This document shows, piece by piece, positions 1 to 7,551 of a stretch of 22,672 nucleotides of DNA (positions are counted from its first letter, which is position 1; the number at the start of each line of letters is the position of its first letter). The notes beneath the pieces are model-generated. The model searched no databases. It saw only the letters and a list, made by a program, of their open reading frames with translations, and was not told the origin of the DNA. The translations under genes and the position numbers were made by a program. This DNA comes from JAJZMY01 sp964604635. GTDB taxonomy: Archaea > Micrarchaeota > Micrarchaeia > Micrarchaeales > Micrarchaeaceae. The stretch spans positions 1 to 22,672 of the forward strand of contig CAZRZO010000012.1 of assembly GCA_964604635.1 (NCBI GenBank), given 5' to 3'.

Positions 1-108
1 CTTACACAAGTAAATTACTTAAATATCGATTGAAAGAGATATATAACTTCCACTTTATTAATTCGCGAATACTTACACAGGTAAATTACTTAAATATCGA
101 TTGAAAGA
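1..108 (-). CRISPR. Minimal type II CRISPR array: two repeats, one spacer
   Basis: Two 37-nt repeats lie at 1-37 and 72-108. They differ only at their ninth base (A versus G) and enclose a 34-nt spacer at 38-71. On the minus strand each repeat starts TCTTTCAATCGATATT; the same 16 bases occur on the plus strand at 3323-3338, so the minus-strand transcript there is complementary to the 5' end of the repeat. That sets the crRNA orientation as spacer then repeat, read on the minus strand, co-directional with cas9. The repeat at 72-108 would be leader-proximal. The window starts exactly at a repeat boundary, so further units to the left cannot be excluded. Confidence 0.88.
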
Positions 109-263
109 ATAAGAAATTTAATATACAAGAAAAATACTGATTTCAGGTATATTTTCTCTCTTCTTAAAACTTATTTTTATAACAATTAGAATTGAGAATT
201 TTATTTAGTAATTTATGAGGTATGAAAAATAGGTTTATAATTATAAGTTTGTTAGTCTCGAAG
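109..263 (-). promoter_or_regulatory. Putative CRISPR leader between cas9 and array
   Basis: No gene fits between the cas9 stop and the first repeat. Read on the minus strand it has a TATA-like stretch (GTTATAAAAATAAG, about 170-183), which would place a start near 150, some 40 nt before the first repeat. An imperfect inverted repeat at 129-156 (loop AA, core CTGA/TCAG, AT-rich outer stem with bulges) lies between that start and the array. It could be a terminator for cas9, part of the leader RNA, or chance in AT-rich DNA. The promoter is inferred from spacing only. Confidence 0.35.
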
Positions 264-3212
264 TTATTTAGCCCTTTGAGATTCAAATTTTGTATATATG
301 TAATTAATATCATCAGTAGATAGTGAAAAACTATCTTTTTTCTTATTTTCTATCTCGTTGGTATTAGTATTATAATTTTTAACTTTAGATTTTTCATAAG
401 TTTTAATTTTCTTCTCTGGTTTAATAGATATTACGTTCTTCTTTCCAATTTTTGTTACTATAAAATAACCACTTTCATGTTTTTTTGTTTTTTCTAAGTA
501 AAAGATATCATGTTGCTTAATCAGAAATCCATCTATATATTTTTTATAATATCTGTTCTTTAATGATTCGGCTATTTCTGCATCAGATAACTTAGATAGA
601 TCTATTTTATTAGATTCATATAATTTTATTAATGGATAGATTGGTCTTACAAACTTTTTTATTTTATCTTTTTCTTTAATTAATAAAACACCACTTCTAA
701 TCGGTTTTATCTGAATATATCTTTCAGGTTTATTTAAAGGTTTTAACATCACAGTTGTCCCACCTCTTTGTGCGCGTATTAAATAATTAGAGGATTGATC
801 TATCTTTTTATGATAATATAAATGCTCCTTATCTAAACGCTGTTGATTCAAAGGTTTTGGAATTGATTTATTTAATGTGTAAATATCATCAAATCGTGAT
901 TTCTCATTTGGAAATATATAAAAAGTATCATCTATAAAATGTTTTTTCCAACTATAACGCGTTTTACTTATTATACTAACTATTGATTTATTCCTATTTA
1001 ACTCATATGTATTCCAGCATGGTGCAAGAATAAGTGGTGCAAAATCTGGTCGCATTTTTTCACTATTCTCGAATTTTCCATCATATCTAAAAATTCTTTC
1101 TCTCCAAGTAGCAGGTGGAATACTAGCAATTATAGCTGCATCTTCTGCATGATTAAAAGCATTTAATTCATCTTTTATTGGAATCTCACCGGGTTTTATT
1201 GCATTCCACTGTTTTCGTAATTTCGCAGTATCATAACCTCTAACTACTTGTACTATTGGTTTTCCTTTTTCAAATAAAGTCTGGGGTCTATCTAATCCAT
1301 GTTTTTCAAGCATATCTGATAGTTCATATATAAAACTACTTACTCTTGCTCCTGTACGTGCAAGTTCTGTTGGATTATCAGGATATTCATTACCTTCATA
1401 CAATAAAATTTCTTTTTTTCTTAGATTTATATACCCCAATTCAAAAAACTTATCAACCCTATCTCTGAATTCTTCAAATTTACCTTTTTCAATCCATTGA
1501 TAAGGAGTTCTATTTCCCTTTTCTTTATTTGTATTTTTTGTAGTTATTACATAATTATCTCTTATATTTGGACCTCCTCTAGATTTTGGAAATATATGAT
1601 CCAGTTCATATAAATTTAAATTATCTTTATTTAATTCTTCTCCAGTATATATACATGTACTGTTAAGTTTATCAAAAATTTTTTCCTTTATTTTTCTTTC
1701 ATCTTTTTTGGATGTTTGTCCCTTTTTTGTTCTTTTTGTTTTTGGTTCTGGTGCTTCTATTGAAATATATTTTATCCCTTTTAACTTAATTAACTTACTT
1801 ATCTCTGAATCATTATTATCAAATAAACTCTTCTCTATGAAATTAATTACTCTTTTATCATGATTTTGCTGTATAAAATTCCGATCATAACGTTTTCTTC
1901 TAATACCATGTATATCCTTCTCTAAATCAACCCCCTGAGACATACTCTTTAAATGTTTAGTACAATATCTAGATCTACCTCTAATTTTTGTGTATAATAA
2001 ATCATTAATTTGTTTTTCAACATAACTTTGTTTCTTGTTTAATAATTTATTTTTAGAATAATACGTTTTAAATTTTTTAGTAATCGATGTTTTCTGTCTT
2101 GTTCTTTCTTTCTTTTGCTTTTCTAATTCACTTTTTTGCTCTTCTTTCAATTCTCCATCAGAAACAGGACATTGTTCTTTATTTTCTTTTAAATTCTCTA
2201 TACTTTTTATTTCATCCCGAATTTTTTCTGTAGAATTAAAAATTTTAGTAAAATATGATTTTGCTTCTTCTTTTTCTTCTTCTTTTATACGTCCTGCTGT
2301 TAAAAAGTTTAATACTGCAAGGTCATATTCAAATCTCCTTACTTCATTCTTATTCTTCTTTGGTGTTATAGAACCACATATATTACAACCTATTACTATC
2401 TTATTTTTAAATCGTACTTTTCTTACAGGTTTATCTAATAGCCCTTTAAGTTCTTTTATCCATCTTCCTTTATTAATATTATTAATTTTATTAACTCTAT
2501 AAAAAGTAGATACAACATCCTCAATCTGTTTTTTGTGTTCTTTTCTATTTATAAACTTTTTGAATTTGCTTTTATCTATATCCTCAAATTCTGAAATAAT
2601 ATTAGCATATTGTTTTTTCTTTTCCTCATCTGACTCTTCATATCTCTTTGTTAGTTCATCTTTAAATACTTCTATTTCTTCTTCACCAACTACAGACCTT
2701 TTAAGGAGGTCTTGTACCTCTTTAAGTAAATGTTTATTAGTATATTCAGATATCTCTAAGCTTATATTTTCAATCTCTTGACCACGTTTTGAAAATATAA
2801 GTGATAAAGACCTAACAAATGCTTCTGGGGTTGTATTTGTTCCATTTATTACTGTACTTATTAGATTATGCTTATTTTCAAATATTTTATTTCTTATTTT
2901 GTAAGGATCTGGTAATTGTTTCCCATCTACTTTCTGTCGTAGTACCCAGGATCTAAGTTTAGCTAGCCTTTTTTCTCTTGCTCTTCGAGATCTTCTATTT
3001 CTGCGATGTTCTCTTCTATTTTTAAGATTTGATATACTCATATCTACTAATGTATGTGCAAAAATAACTTTATTATCTTTAACTATGGCAAATCCAACTG
3101 ATTTACCTAAATCAATCCCCATTTTAAAAGCAGAATTAAACTCATTAATTTTGGTTTTTAAAGAATTTTCAGTATTACCAAGAGTTAAATCCTCTGCTCT
3201 AACTGTATCCAT
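264..3212 (-). CDS. cas9: Cas9 RNA-guided endonuclease (archaeal, 982 aa)
   Basis: This is a complete type II effector nuclease, expected to cut DNA guided by crRNA and tracrRNA. In order: RuvC-I with GIDLGKSVG (Asp34); an Arg-rich bridge helix at about 64-90; a REC region; a CxxC at 276-279 and a CxxH at 417-420 that may form one split zinc site; RuvC-II with SIEAPEP (Glu486); HNH with CIYTGEEL and DHIFPKSR (Asp538, His539); RuvC-III with FNHAEDAA (His688, Asp691); then a C-terminal PAM-interacting-like domain. All nuclease residues are present. The ATG at 3212 is the first start after an in-frame stop; an ATG at residue 31 is possible, but the preceding EFNSAFK stretch is, from memory, shared with ARMAN-1 Cas9. 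The gene looks less AT-extreme than its neighbours, which may indicate transfer. No adaptation genes follow within the window. Confidence 0.96.
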   Translation of the reverse strand: MDTVRAEDLTLGNTENSLKTKINEFNSAFKMGIDLGKSVGFAIVKDNKVIFAHTLVDMSISNLKNRREHRRNRRSRRAREKRLAKLRSWVLRQKVDGKQLPDPYKIRNKIFENKHNLISTVINGTNTTPEAFVRSLSLIFSKRGQEIENISLEISEYTNKHLLKEVQDLLKRSVVGEEEIEVFKDELTKRYEESDEEKKKQYANIISEFEDIDKSKFKKFINRKEHKKQIEDVVSTFYRVNKINNINKGRWIKELKGLLDKPVRKVRFKNKIVIGCNICGSITPKKNKNEVRRFEYDLAVLNFLTAGRIKEEEKEEAKSYFTKIFNSTEKIRDEIKSIENLKENKEQCPVSDGELKEEQKSELEKQKKERTRQKTSITKKFKTYYSKNKLLNKKQSYVEKQINDLLYTKIRGRSRYCTKHLKSMSQGVDLEKDIHGIRRKRYDRNFIQQNHDKRVINFIEKSLFDNNDSEISKLIKLKGIKYISIEAPEPKTKRTKKGQTSKKDERKIKEKIFDKLNSTCIYTGEELNKDNLNLYELDHIFPKSRGGPNIRDNYVITTKNTNKEKGNRTPYQWIEKGKFEEFRDRVDKFFELGYINLRKKEILLYEGNEYPDNPTELARTGARVSSFIYELSDMLEKHGLDRPQTLFEKGKPIVQVVRGYDTAKLRKQWNAIKPGEIPIKDELNAFNHAEDAAIIASIPPATWRERIFRYDGKFENSEKMRPDFAPLILAPCWNTYELNRNKSIVSIISKTRYSWKKHFIDDTFYIFPNEKSRFDDIYTLNKSIPKPLNQQRLDKEHLYYHKKIDQSSNYLIRAQRGGTTVMLKPLNKPERYIQIKPIRSGVLLIKEKDKIKKFVRPIYPLIKLYESNKIDLSKLSDAEIAESLKNRYYKKYIDGFLIKQHDIFYLEKTKKHESGYFIVTKIGKKNVISIKPEKKIKTYEKSKVKNYNTNTNEIENKKKDSFSLSTDDINYIYTKFESQRAK

Positions 3213-3346
3213 ATTAACAACTTAATTAAATTAGACTCCTCACCCTAAATAACGAGATACATATATAACACTAATATCCAATGCTGGAGACTGACATAGG
3301 CGAGCTAATGTATGTCTGGGCTTCTTTCAATCGATATTAATATTTT
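3213..3346 (-). ncRNA. Putative tracrRNA, contiguous with the cas9 leader
   Basis: The minus strand at 3338-3323 reads AATATCGATTGAAAGA, a perfect 16-bp complement of the 5' part of the minus-strand CRISPR repeat, so it is an anti-repeat. Downstream are a six-bp hairpin (GACATA at 3316-3311 with TATGTC at 3298-3293, 12-nt loop) and a short one (TCCA/TGGA, 3288-3277). A TATA box at 3366-3377 predicts a 5' end near 3346, just before the anti-repeat. I see no minus-strand T-run before the cas9 ATG at 3212, so the RNA may be processed from, or continuous with, the cas9 mRNA. The 3' end given is therefore only a limit. A second TATA-like stretch near 3262-3269 could serve cas9 alone. Confidence 0.8.
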
Positions 3347-3365
3347 CTAATTAAAATATTTAAAT

Positions 3366-3377
3366 CTTTTTATATAA
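3366..3377 (-). promoter_or_regulatory. TATA box for tracrRNA (and possibly cas9)
   Basis: The minus strand reads TTATATAAAAAG here. Its centre is about 26 nt before position 3346, the usual archaeal TATA-to-start distance, and that start lies eight nucleotides before the anti-repeat. The placement supports a dedicated tracrRNA promoter. AT-rich DNA produces such strings by chance, so the spacing carries most of the weight. Confidence 0.55.
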
Positions 3378-3512
3378 TCAACTTTTGTCCAAAAAGTGTT
3401 TTTGAGTTTCATTAAATTAAAAATCAAAGAACAAAAATAAATGTAAAAATTAATTATAATTATAATTTACTTAATTTAAATATTATATGAATTTAACTTT
3501 AAAAAATTTCTT

Positions 3513-5276
3513 TTATTTTTTATTATTAAAAAGTTTTATTGCTGTATTTATAAGAGCAGTATGTGAGTATGCTTGAGGAAAATTACCTAACTGTTCTCCT
3601 GTTTTTCTATCTATATCCTCTGATAATAAACCTAAATAATTTACATTTTGTACTGTTTTTTCAAAAAGTTTTATTGCTTCTCTTTTTTTACCAATACCAT
3701 AAAGAGCATCAATATACCAAAAAGTACATGCTATTAATGCATTTCTAGGTTTTCCAAAATCATCAGTTGTATTATATCTCATTACAAAATTTCCATCAAA
3801 TAATTGTTTAGTAATTGCTTCTATTGTTTTCTTCATTTTTAAACTTTTATAACTTATAAATCCAAAATAAGGGAGAAGTAAAATACTCGCGTCAACACTA
3901 TTTGAATTATAGGATTGTGTAAAAGCATTTATTTTTTTATTCCATCCTTTTTTCATTATGTCTTTTTTTATTTCATTTCTTGCCTTAATCCATTTTTTAA
4001 TGCAATTCTTCTTATTATATTTTTTTGCAATCTTTATACCTCTATCAAGTGCAGTCCAACATAAAACTTTTGAGAATGTATAATGTTTACTTAGTGTTCT
4101 AAATTCCCATATACTTTGATCTTTATATTTCCATTCTATTATAGTAGATTCAACCAAAGCATAAATTAAATTCCAATCAGTTTCATTAAGCAATGGACCA
4201 TGTTTATATTTAATATATAAAAGATATATTGCATCAAGTAATTCTCCAAATAAATCTATTTGCCTCTGTTTTGAAGCTGCATTTCCTATTCTAACAGGTA
4301 CTGAATGTTTATAGCCTTCAAGATAATTTAATGTTGTTTCTGAAACTTCTTTTTCATAATTTATTCTAAACAATACTTGAAAATTTATTCCATATTGTTT
4401 ATGTATTTGTATCATCCATTGTAAAAATTCATTCGCAACATCAAATCTAGATATATTTAATAATGACATTACTGTAATTGATGCATCACGTATCCAACAA
4501 TATCTATAATCCCAATTTCTTTCTTTACCTATTATTTCTGGTATTGACGTTGTTGCTGCTGCTATTATTGCACCAGTATCATCATATGTGAGAAGTCTTA
4601 AAGCAAGTGCTGATCTTGCAACTAATGAAGTGTATTTTAAAGGTAATTTAGCTTTCTTTATCCAATTTCTCCAGTAATTAATTGTTTTGTTTTTTTTATT
4701 TATTATCTCTTTTATATTTCTTAATTCCATTAATTTGTTATAAGTTAAAATTAAATATGAATTATGTTTTAAACTTATTTGTTTACTAGATAATATATCT
4801 TTTAAATTAAGATTAGAATATAGATATAATTTTTCATTATTTAATTCAAATACTATATGATCATTTTCAATTCTTTTATCTGGGATTTGTGAACCATATG
4901 CAAAACGAGGATCAATAATTATTTTAAAAGTTGGCAATCCTTTTTCAATAAAAAATAACCTGTGTATTTCAAGATCTTTATATAACTCTGTTTTTGATCC
5001 CATTTCATAATGAGGAAAATAATCAATTAATTTAAAAGAATTTTTTTGAGTAGCAAAATGTGTTTCTAATACATTTGTATTATCTATATATTTTTGACTA
5101 ATTTTATATTCTTTATCACACAAAATTTTGAAAAAGCCTCCTTTTTTTTCATCAATTATTTTTGCAAAAACAGAAGAAGAATCAAATCTTGGAAAACATA
5201 ACCAATCAATGGAAGAATCTTTATGTACTAATGCTGCTGTTCTGCAATTTCCTATAATACCATAATCCAGATCCAA
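3513..5276 (-). CDS. Glycoside hydrolase family 15 (glucoamylase or trehalase type)
   Basis: Probable exo-acting alpha-glucosidase releasing glucose from maltodextrin or glycogen-like glucans, or from trehalose; both activities occur among archaeal GH15 enzymes and the sequence does not decide. The N-terminal beta-sandwich signature is clear: YGIIGNCRTAAL followed by SIDWLCFPRFDS (residues 5-33). The (alpha/alpha)6 barrel has NWDYRYCWIRDAS (254-266), the general acid in IWEFR (Glu391) and the general base in GEQLGNFPQAYSH (Glu561). At 587 aa it is of normal length. There is no signal peptide, so it is probably cytosolic. The start is a TTG at 5276 with GTGAT a few bases upstream, which suits the altered 16S tail; no ATG lies near the conserved N-terminus. 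It probably feeds glucose to the neighbouring glucose dehydrogenase. Confidence 0.93.
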   Translation of the reverse strand: MDLDYGIIGNCRTAALVHKDSSIDWLCFPRFDSSSVFAKIIDEKKGGFFKILCDKEYKISQKYIDNTNVLETHFATQKNSFKLIDYFPHYEMGSKTELYKDLEIHRLFFIEKGLPTFKIIIDPRFAYGSQIPDKRIENDHIVFELNNEKLYLYSNLNLKDILSSKQISLKHNSYLILTYNKLMELRNIKEIINKKNKTINYWRNWIKKAKLPLKYTSLVARSALALRLLTYDDTGAIIAAATTSIPEIIGKERNWDYRYCWIRDASITVMSLLNISRFDVANEFLQWMIQIHKQYGINFQVLFRINYEKEVSETTLNYLEGYKHSVPVRIGNAASKQRQIDLFGELLDAIYLLYIKYKHGPLLNETDWNLIYALVESTIIEWKYKDQSIWEFRTLSKHYTFSKVLCWTALDRGIKIAKKYNKKNCIKKWIKARNEIKKDIMKKGWNKKINAFTQSYNSNSVDASILLLPYFGFISYKSLKMKKTIEAITKQLFDGNFVMRYNTTDDFGKPRNALIACTFWYIDALYGIGKKREAIKLFEKTVQNVNYLGLLSEDIDRKTGEQLGNFPQAYSHTALINTAIKLFNNKK

Positions 5277-5459
5277 AAAATCACTTTGATTGATAAAGAA
5301 TAAATATAATTTAAAATGTATAATAGCATTTGTTTTATTAATTATAAAATTTTTAGTGAATTGAAATTATTATTTTAATAATAACTTTGTAATAATAATT
5401 CTAAAATAATTATAATAAGTCTTTAATATTTTTATTATTTAATCTATTTATTGATTAAA
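5277..5459. promoter_or_regulatory. Divergent AT-rich promoter region
   Basis: This spacer separates the minus-strand GH15 gene from the plus-strand cyclase/glucose dehydrogenase pair and must hold both promoters. It is almost entirely A and T, so individual TATA boxes cannot be assigned with confidence. GTGA at 5281-5284 on the minus strand is a plausible ribosome-binding motif for the TTG start of the GH15 gene. Confidence 0.4.
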
Positions 5460-6074
5460 ATGAAATTATATGATATTTCTATTCAAATAAATAATAAAAC
5501 AATTGTATACAGAAACAATCCTAAACCAAAAATAAATAATTATTCAAAAACACCGAAAAATAAAACAAATGAATCTTTAATATGCATTGGTAGTCATACT
5601 GGAACGCATTTTGATTCTCAACTTCATATAAAACAAAATGGCTGGTCTTCAGCATCAATAAATTTAAATTCTTTTTATGGTAAAGCAATTGTTATTGATC
5701 TTATAAATTGTAAGAATGAAATAAATGAAGAAGATCTTAAAAAATATAAAATATACAAAAACCAAATAATATTATTAAAGACTAAAAATTCAAATTTAGA
5801 AAATCATAAATTTATAACAGATTATGTACATTTAAGTATTTCAGGAGCAAAATATCTTGCAAAATTAAAAGTTAAAGCAGTTGGGATAGATTATTTAAGT
5901 ATTGAAAAATTTAATAGTAATTTATTAGTACATAAAGAACTTTTAAATAAAAAAATTTTGATATTTGAAGGTTTGAAATTGAATAAAATACATGAAGGTA
6001 ATTATACCTTTATTGGATTTCCATTAAGTTTAGATATAGATGCAGCACCTTTACGTGCAGTATTAATGAAATAA
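5460..6074 (+). CDS. Cyclase/kynurenine-formamidase family metal-dependent hydrolase
   Basis: Member of the cyclase family (Pfam Cyclase, KynB-like), which hydrolyses amide or ester/lactone bonds with a metal site. The diagnostic motif HTGTHFDSQLH gives the ligand set His46, His50, Asp52 and His56 (HxGTHxDxxxH). The N-terminus (MKLYDISIQI) and the C-terminal GNYTFIGFPL region also fit, and 204 aa is a usual length. I chose the ATG at 5460; a TTG at 5451 would add three residues. It is followed 18 nt later by glucose dehydrogenase on the same strand, so they are probably co-transcribed. No kynurenine-pathway gene is nearby. The context suggests an alternative role, such as opening the glucono-lactone made by the next enzyme, but that is inference. 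Confidence 0.85.
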   Translation: MKLYDISIQINNKTIVYRNNPKPKINNYSKTPKNKTNESLICIGSHTGTHFDSQLHIKQNGWSSASINLNSFYGKAIVIDLINCKNEINEEDLKKYKIYKNQIILLKTKNSNLENHKFITDYVHLSISGAKYLAKLKVKAVGIDYLSIEKFNSNLLVHKELLNKKILIFEGLKLNKIHEGNYTFIGFPLSLDIDAAPLRAVLMK

Positions 6075-6092
6075 ATTTTAGAGGTTTTTAAA

Positions 6093-7199
6093 ATGGAATT
6101 AATAAAAGCAGGTACAATAATACCAAAAGACAAAAAAACATTTGCAATAAGAAATATTGAAATGCCTAAAATAACAGAAAATGAAATTTTAGTTCAAGTA
6201 TTAGAATTAGGACTTGATGGAACAGATAAAGAAATAGGAAATGGATTTTATGGTGAAGCACCAAAAAATCAAAAATATCTTATTGTTGGACATGAAGCAA
6301 TAGGCATTATAAAACAAATAGGTAAAAATACAAAGGGATTTGAAATTGGAAATTATGTTGTTGCAACAGTAAGACGACCTGATAAATGTATAAATTGTAT
6401 TAATGGAGAATCAGATATGTGTATAACTAATAATTATACTGAAAGAGGTATAAAAGGTAAAAATGGTTATTTTACTGAATATTATACTGAAAATCCTGAT
6501 TATTTAGTAAAAATACCTGAAGAAATAAAAGATATTGCAGTAATGCTTGAACCTTTTAGTATTGCAGAAAAAGCAATAGTGCAAATTTTTAAAATACAGA
6601 ATAGACTTATATGGAAACCAAAAACAGCAGTAGTATTAGGTAGTGGTACTGTTGGTTTATTTGCTGCAATGATTTTAAGATTAAAAGGAATTGATGTAAT
6701 ATGTGTTGATAGAACAATAAATAATATAATAAAAAATAAAATATTTTCTGCATTTAATATAACACATATTAATTCAACAGAAATACCAATTTCAGAGATA
6801 CCTAAAAAATTATCCAAAAATATTGATATTGTTGTTGAACTTACTGGAAATCCAACAGTAATCTATGATGCAATGTCAATAATATCAAATAATGGTGTAA
6901 CTTGTCTTTTAAGCGTAACTGGTGAAAGTTATATGAAAAATATTAATATAGCTAAATTAAACTATAATACTGTTTTAGGAAATAAACTTATTTTTGGGAG
7001 TGTTAATTCAAATATAAAACATTTTATGCAAGGTGTTGAAGATATGAAAATAATAAACTCCAAATATCCAGAAATATTAAAAAGTATGATTACAAAGAAA
7101 ATAAAAATGAGTGAATTCAAATCTTATGACATACTTAATAATAAATCAGATATAAAGATAATAATAAAAATAAATGATTTTAGTAATATTAAAAATTAA
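6093..7199 (+). CDS. gdh: Glucose 1-dehydrogenase (zinc-dependent MDR family)
   Basis: First step of the archaeal branched/non-phosphorylative Entner-Doudoroff route: oxidation of glucose to glucono-1,5-lactone. Visible marks are LDGTDKEI (Asp42 where many family members have the catalytic-zinc Cys; haloarchaeal enzymes also have Asp), the GHEA zinc ligands His67-Glu68, the MLEP Glu153, and the nucleotide-binding GSGTVG at 183-188 with Asp206 after the next strand, which leans towards NAD. The lobe that normally holds a structural zinc has only three Cys (99, 102, 110); the expected first Cys, near residue 96, is missing. Length (368 aa) is usual. The upstream AGAGGT is a possible weak ribosome-binding site. 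It follows the cyclase-family gene by 18 nt. Confidence 0.92.
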   Translation: MELIKAGTIIPKDKKTFAIRNIEMPKITENEILVQVLELGLDGTDKEIGNGFYGEAPKNQKYLIVGHEAIGIIKQIGKNTKGFEIGNYVVATVRRPDKCINCINGESDMCITNNYTERGIKGKNGYFTEYYTENPDYLVKIPEEIKDIAVMLEPFSIAEKAIVQIFKIQNRLIWKPKTAVVLGSGTVGLFAAMILRLKGIDVICVDRTINNIIKNKIFSAFNITHINSTEIPISEIPKKLSKNIDIVVELTGNPTVIYDAMSIISNNGVTCLLSVTGESYMKNINIAKLNYNTVLGNKLIFGSVNSNIKHFMQGVEDMKIINSKYPEILKSMITKKIKMSEFKSYDILNNKSDIKIIIKINDFSNIKN

Positions 7200-7215
7200 A
7201 TAAATAATATTTATT
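7199..7215. terminator. Palindrome between convergent genes, possible terminator
   Basis: AATAAATA and TATTTATT form a perfect 8-bp inverted repeat around one base, overlapping the glucose dehydrogenase stop. It lies in the 48-bp gap between convergent genes. The position fits transcription termination, but the sequence is only A and T and could be chance. Confidence 0.25.
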
Positions 7216-7247
7216 TTATAAATAACATAGTGAAAAAAAAATATTTA

Positions 7248-7538
7248 TTATTTTTTCAGCATTTGCATTATTTTTTTTACTTTTAGTTCAGAAATTTTTT
7301 GTTTGATTTTATACTCTTTTAATCTTAATTCTTCATTTCTTTTTCTAATGTCACTAATAACTTCATCTAATTCAGTTAAAGTATTATCTTGTTTATTAAT
7401 AGAATGAACAGTAATAATTTTAATTGATTTTTTTACTTCTTTGATCTTTTCAGTTTCATTATTATGTATCTGATTTCTTAAATTCTTTATTGTTTCTGAA
7501 ATAATTCTATTAAGATTTTTATTTTTTTTGTTTTGCAT
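7248..7538 (-). CDS. Small Lys/Glu-rich coiled-coil-like protein, unknown
   Basis: I do not recognise this 96-aa protein. It is rich in Lys, Glu, Asn and Ile with no hydrophobic segment. The stretch from about residue 55 to the end (ELDEVISDIRKR and onward) has heptad-like spacing typical of a coiled coil. I start it at the ATG at 7538 because GGTGG lies five bases upstream; earlier GTG and TTG codons would add three or four residues. It follows the two-helix membrane protein by 13 nt and probably shares the transcript of the KDG aldolase group. It could be a soluble partner of that membrane protein. It shows no Cas2 or nuclease motif. Confidence 0.6.
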   Translation of the reverse strand: MQNKKNKNLNRIISETIKNLRNQIHNNETEKIKEVKKSIKIITVHSINKQDNTLTELDEVISDIRKRNEELRLKEYKIKQKISELKVKKIMQMLKK

Positions 7539-7551
7539 ATTATCCACCAAA

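Noticed and set aside
264..3212. The nuclease as IscB or another RuvC-HNH relative rather than Cas9
   Set aside because: At 982 aa it has a REC-sized region, a bridge helix, a C-terminal domain and an adjacent tracrRNA and array; IscB proteins are about half as long and use a different guide RNA.
2533..3748. Small plus-strand frames opposite cas9 (2533-2781) and opposite the GH15 gene (3563-3748)
   Set aside because: Both are antisense shadows with low-complexity translations. An anti-CRISPR reading of the first was considered, but nothing supports it.
6500..6817. 105-codon open frame opposite glucose dehydrogenase
   Set aside because: It is antisense to the Rossmann region of a clear enzyme; its hydrophobic look comes from the reverse complement of Lys/Asn/Ile codons.
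7248..7538. The small coiled-coil-like gene as a possible Cas2 or other CRISPR helper
   Set aside because: It lacks a ferredoxin-like fold pattern and any catalytic motif, and lies 4 kb away inside the sugar gene group.
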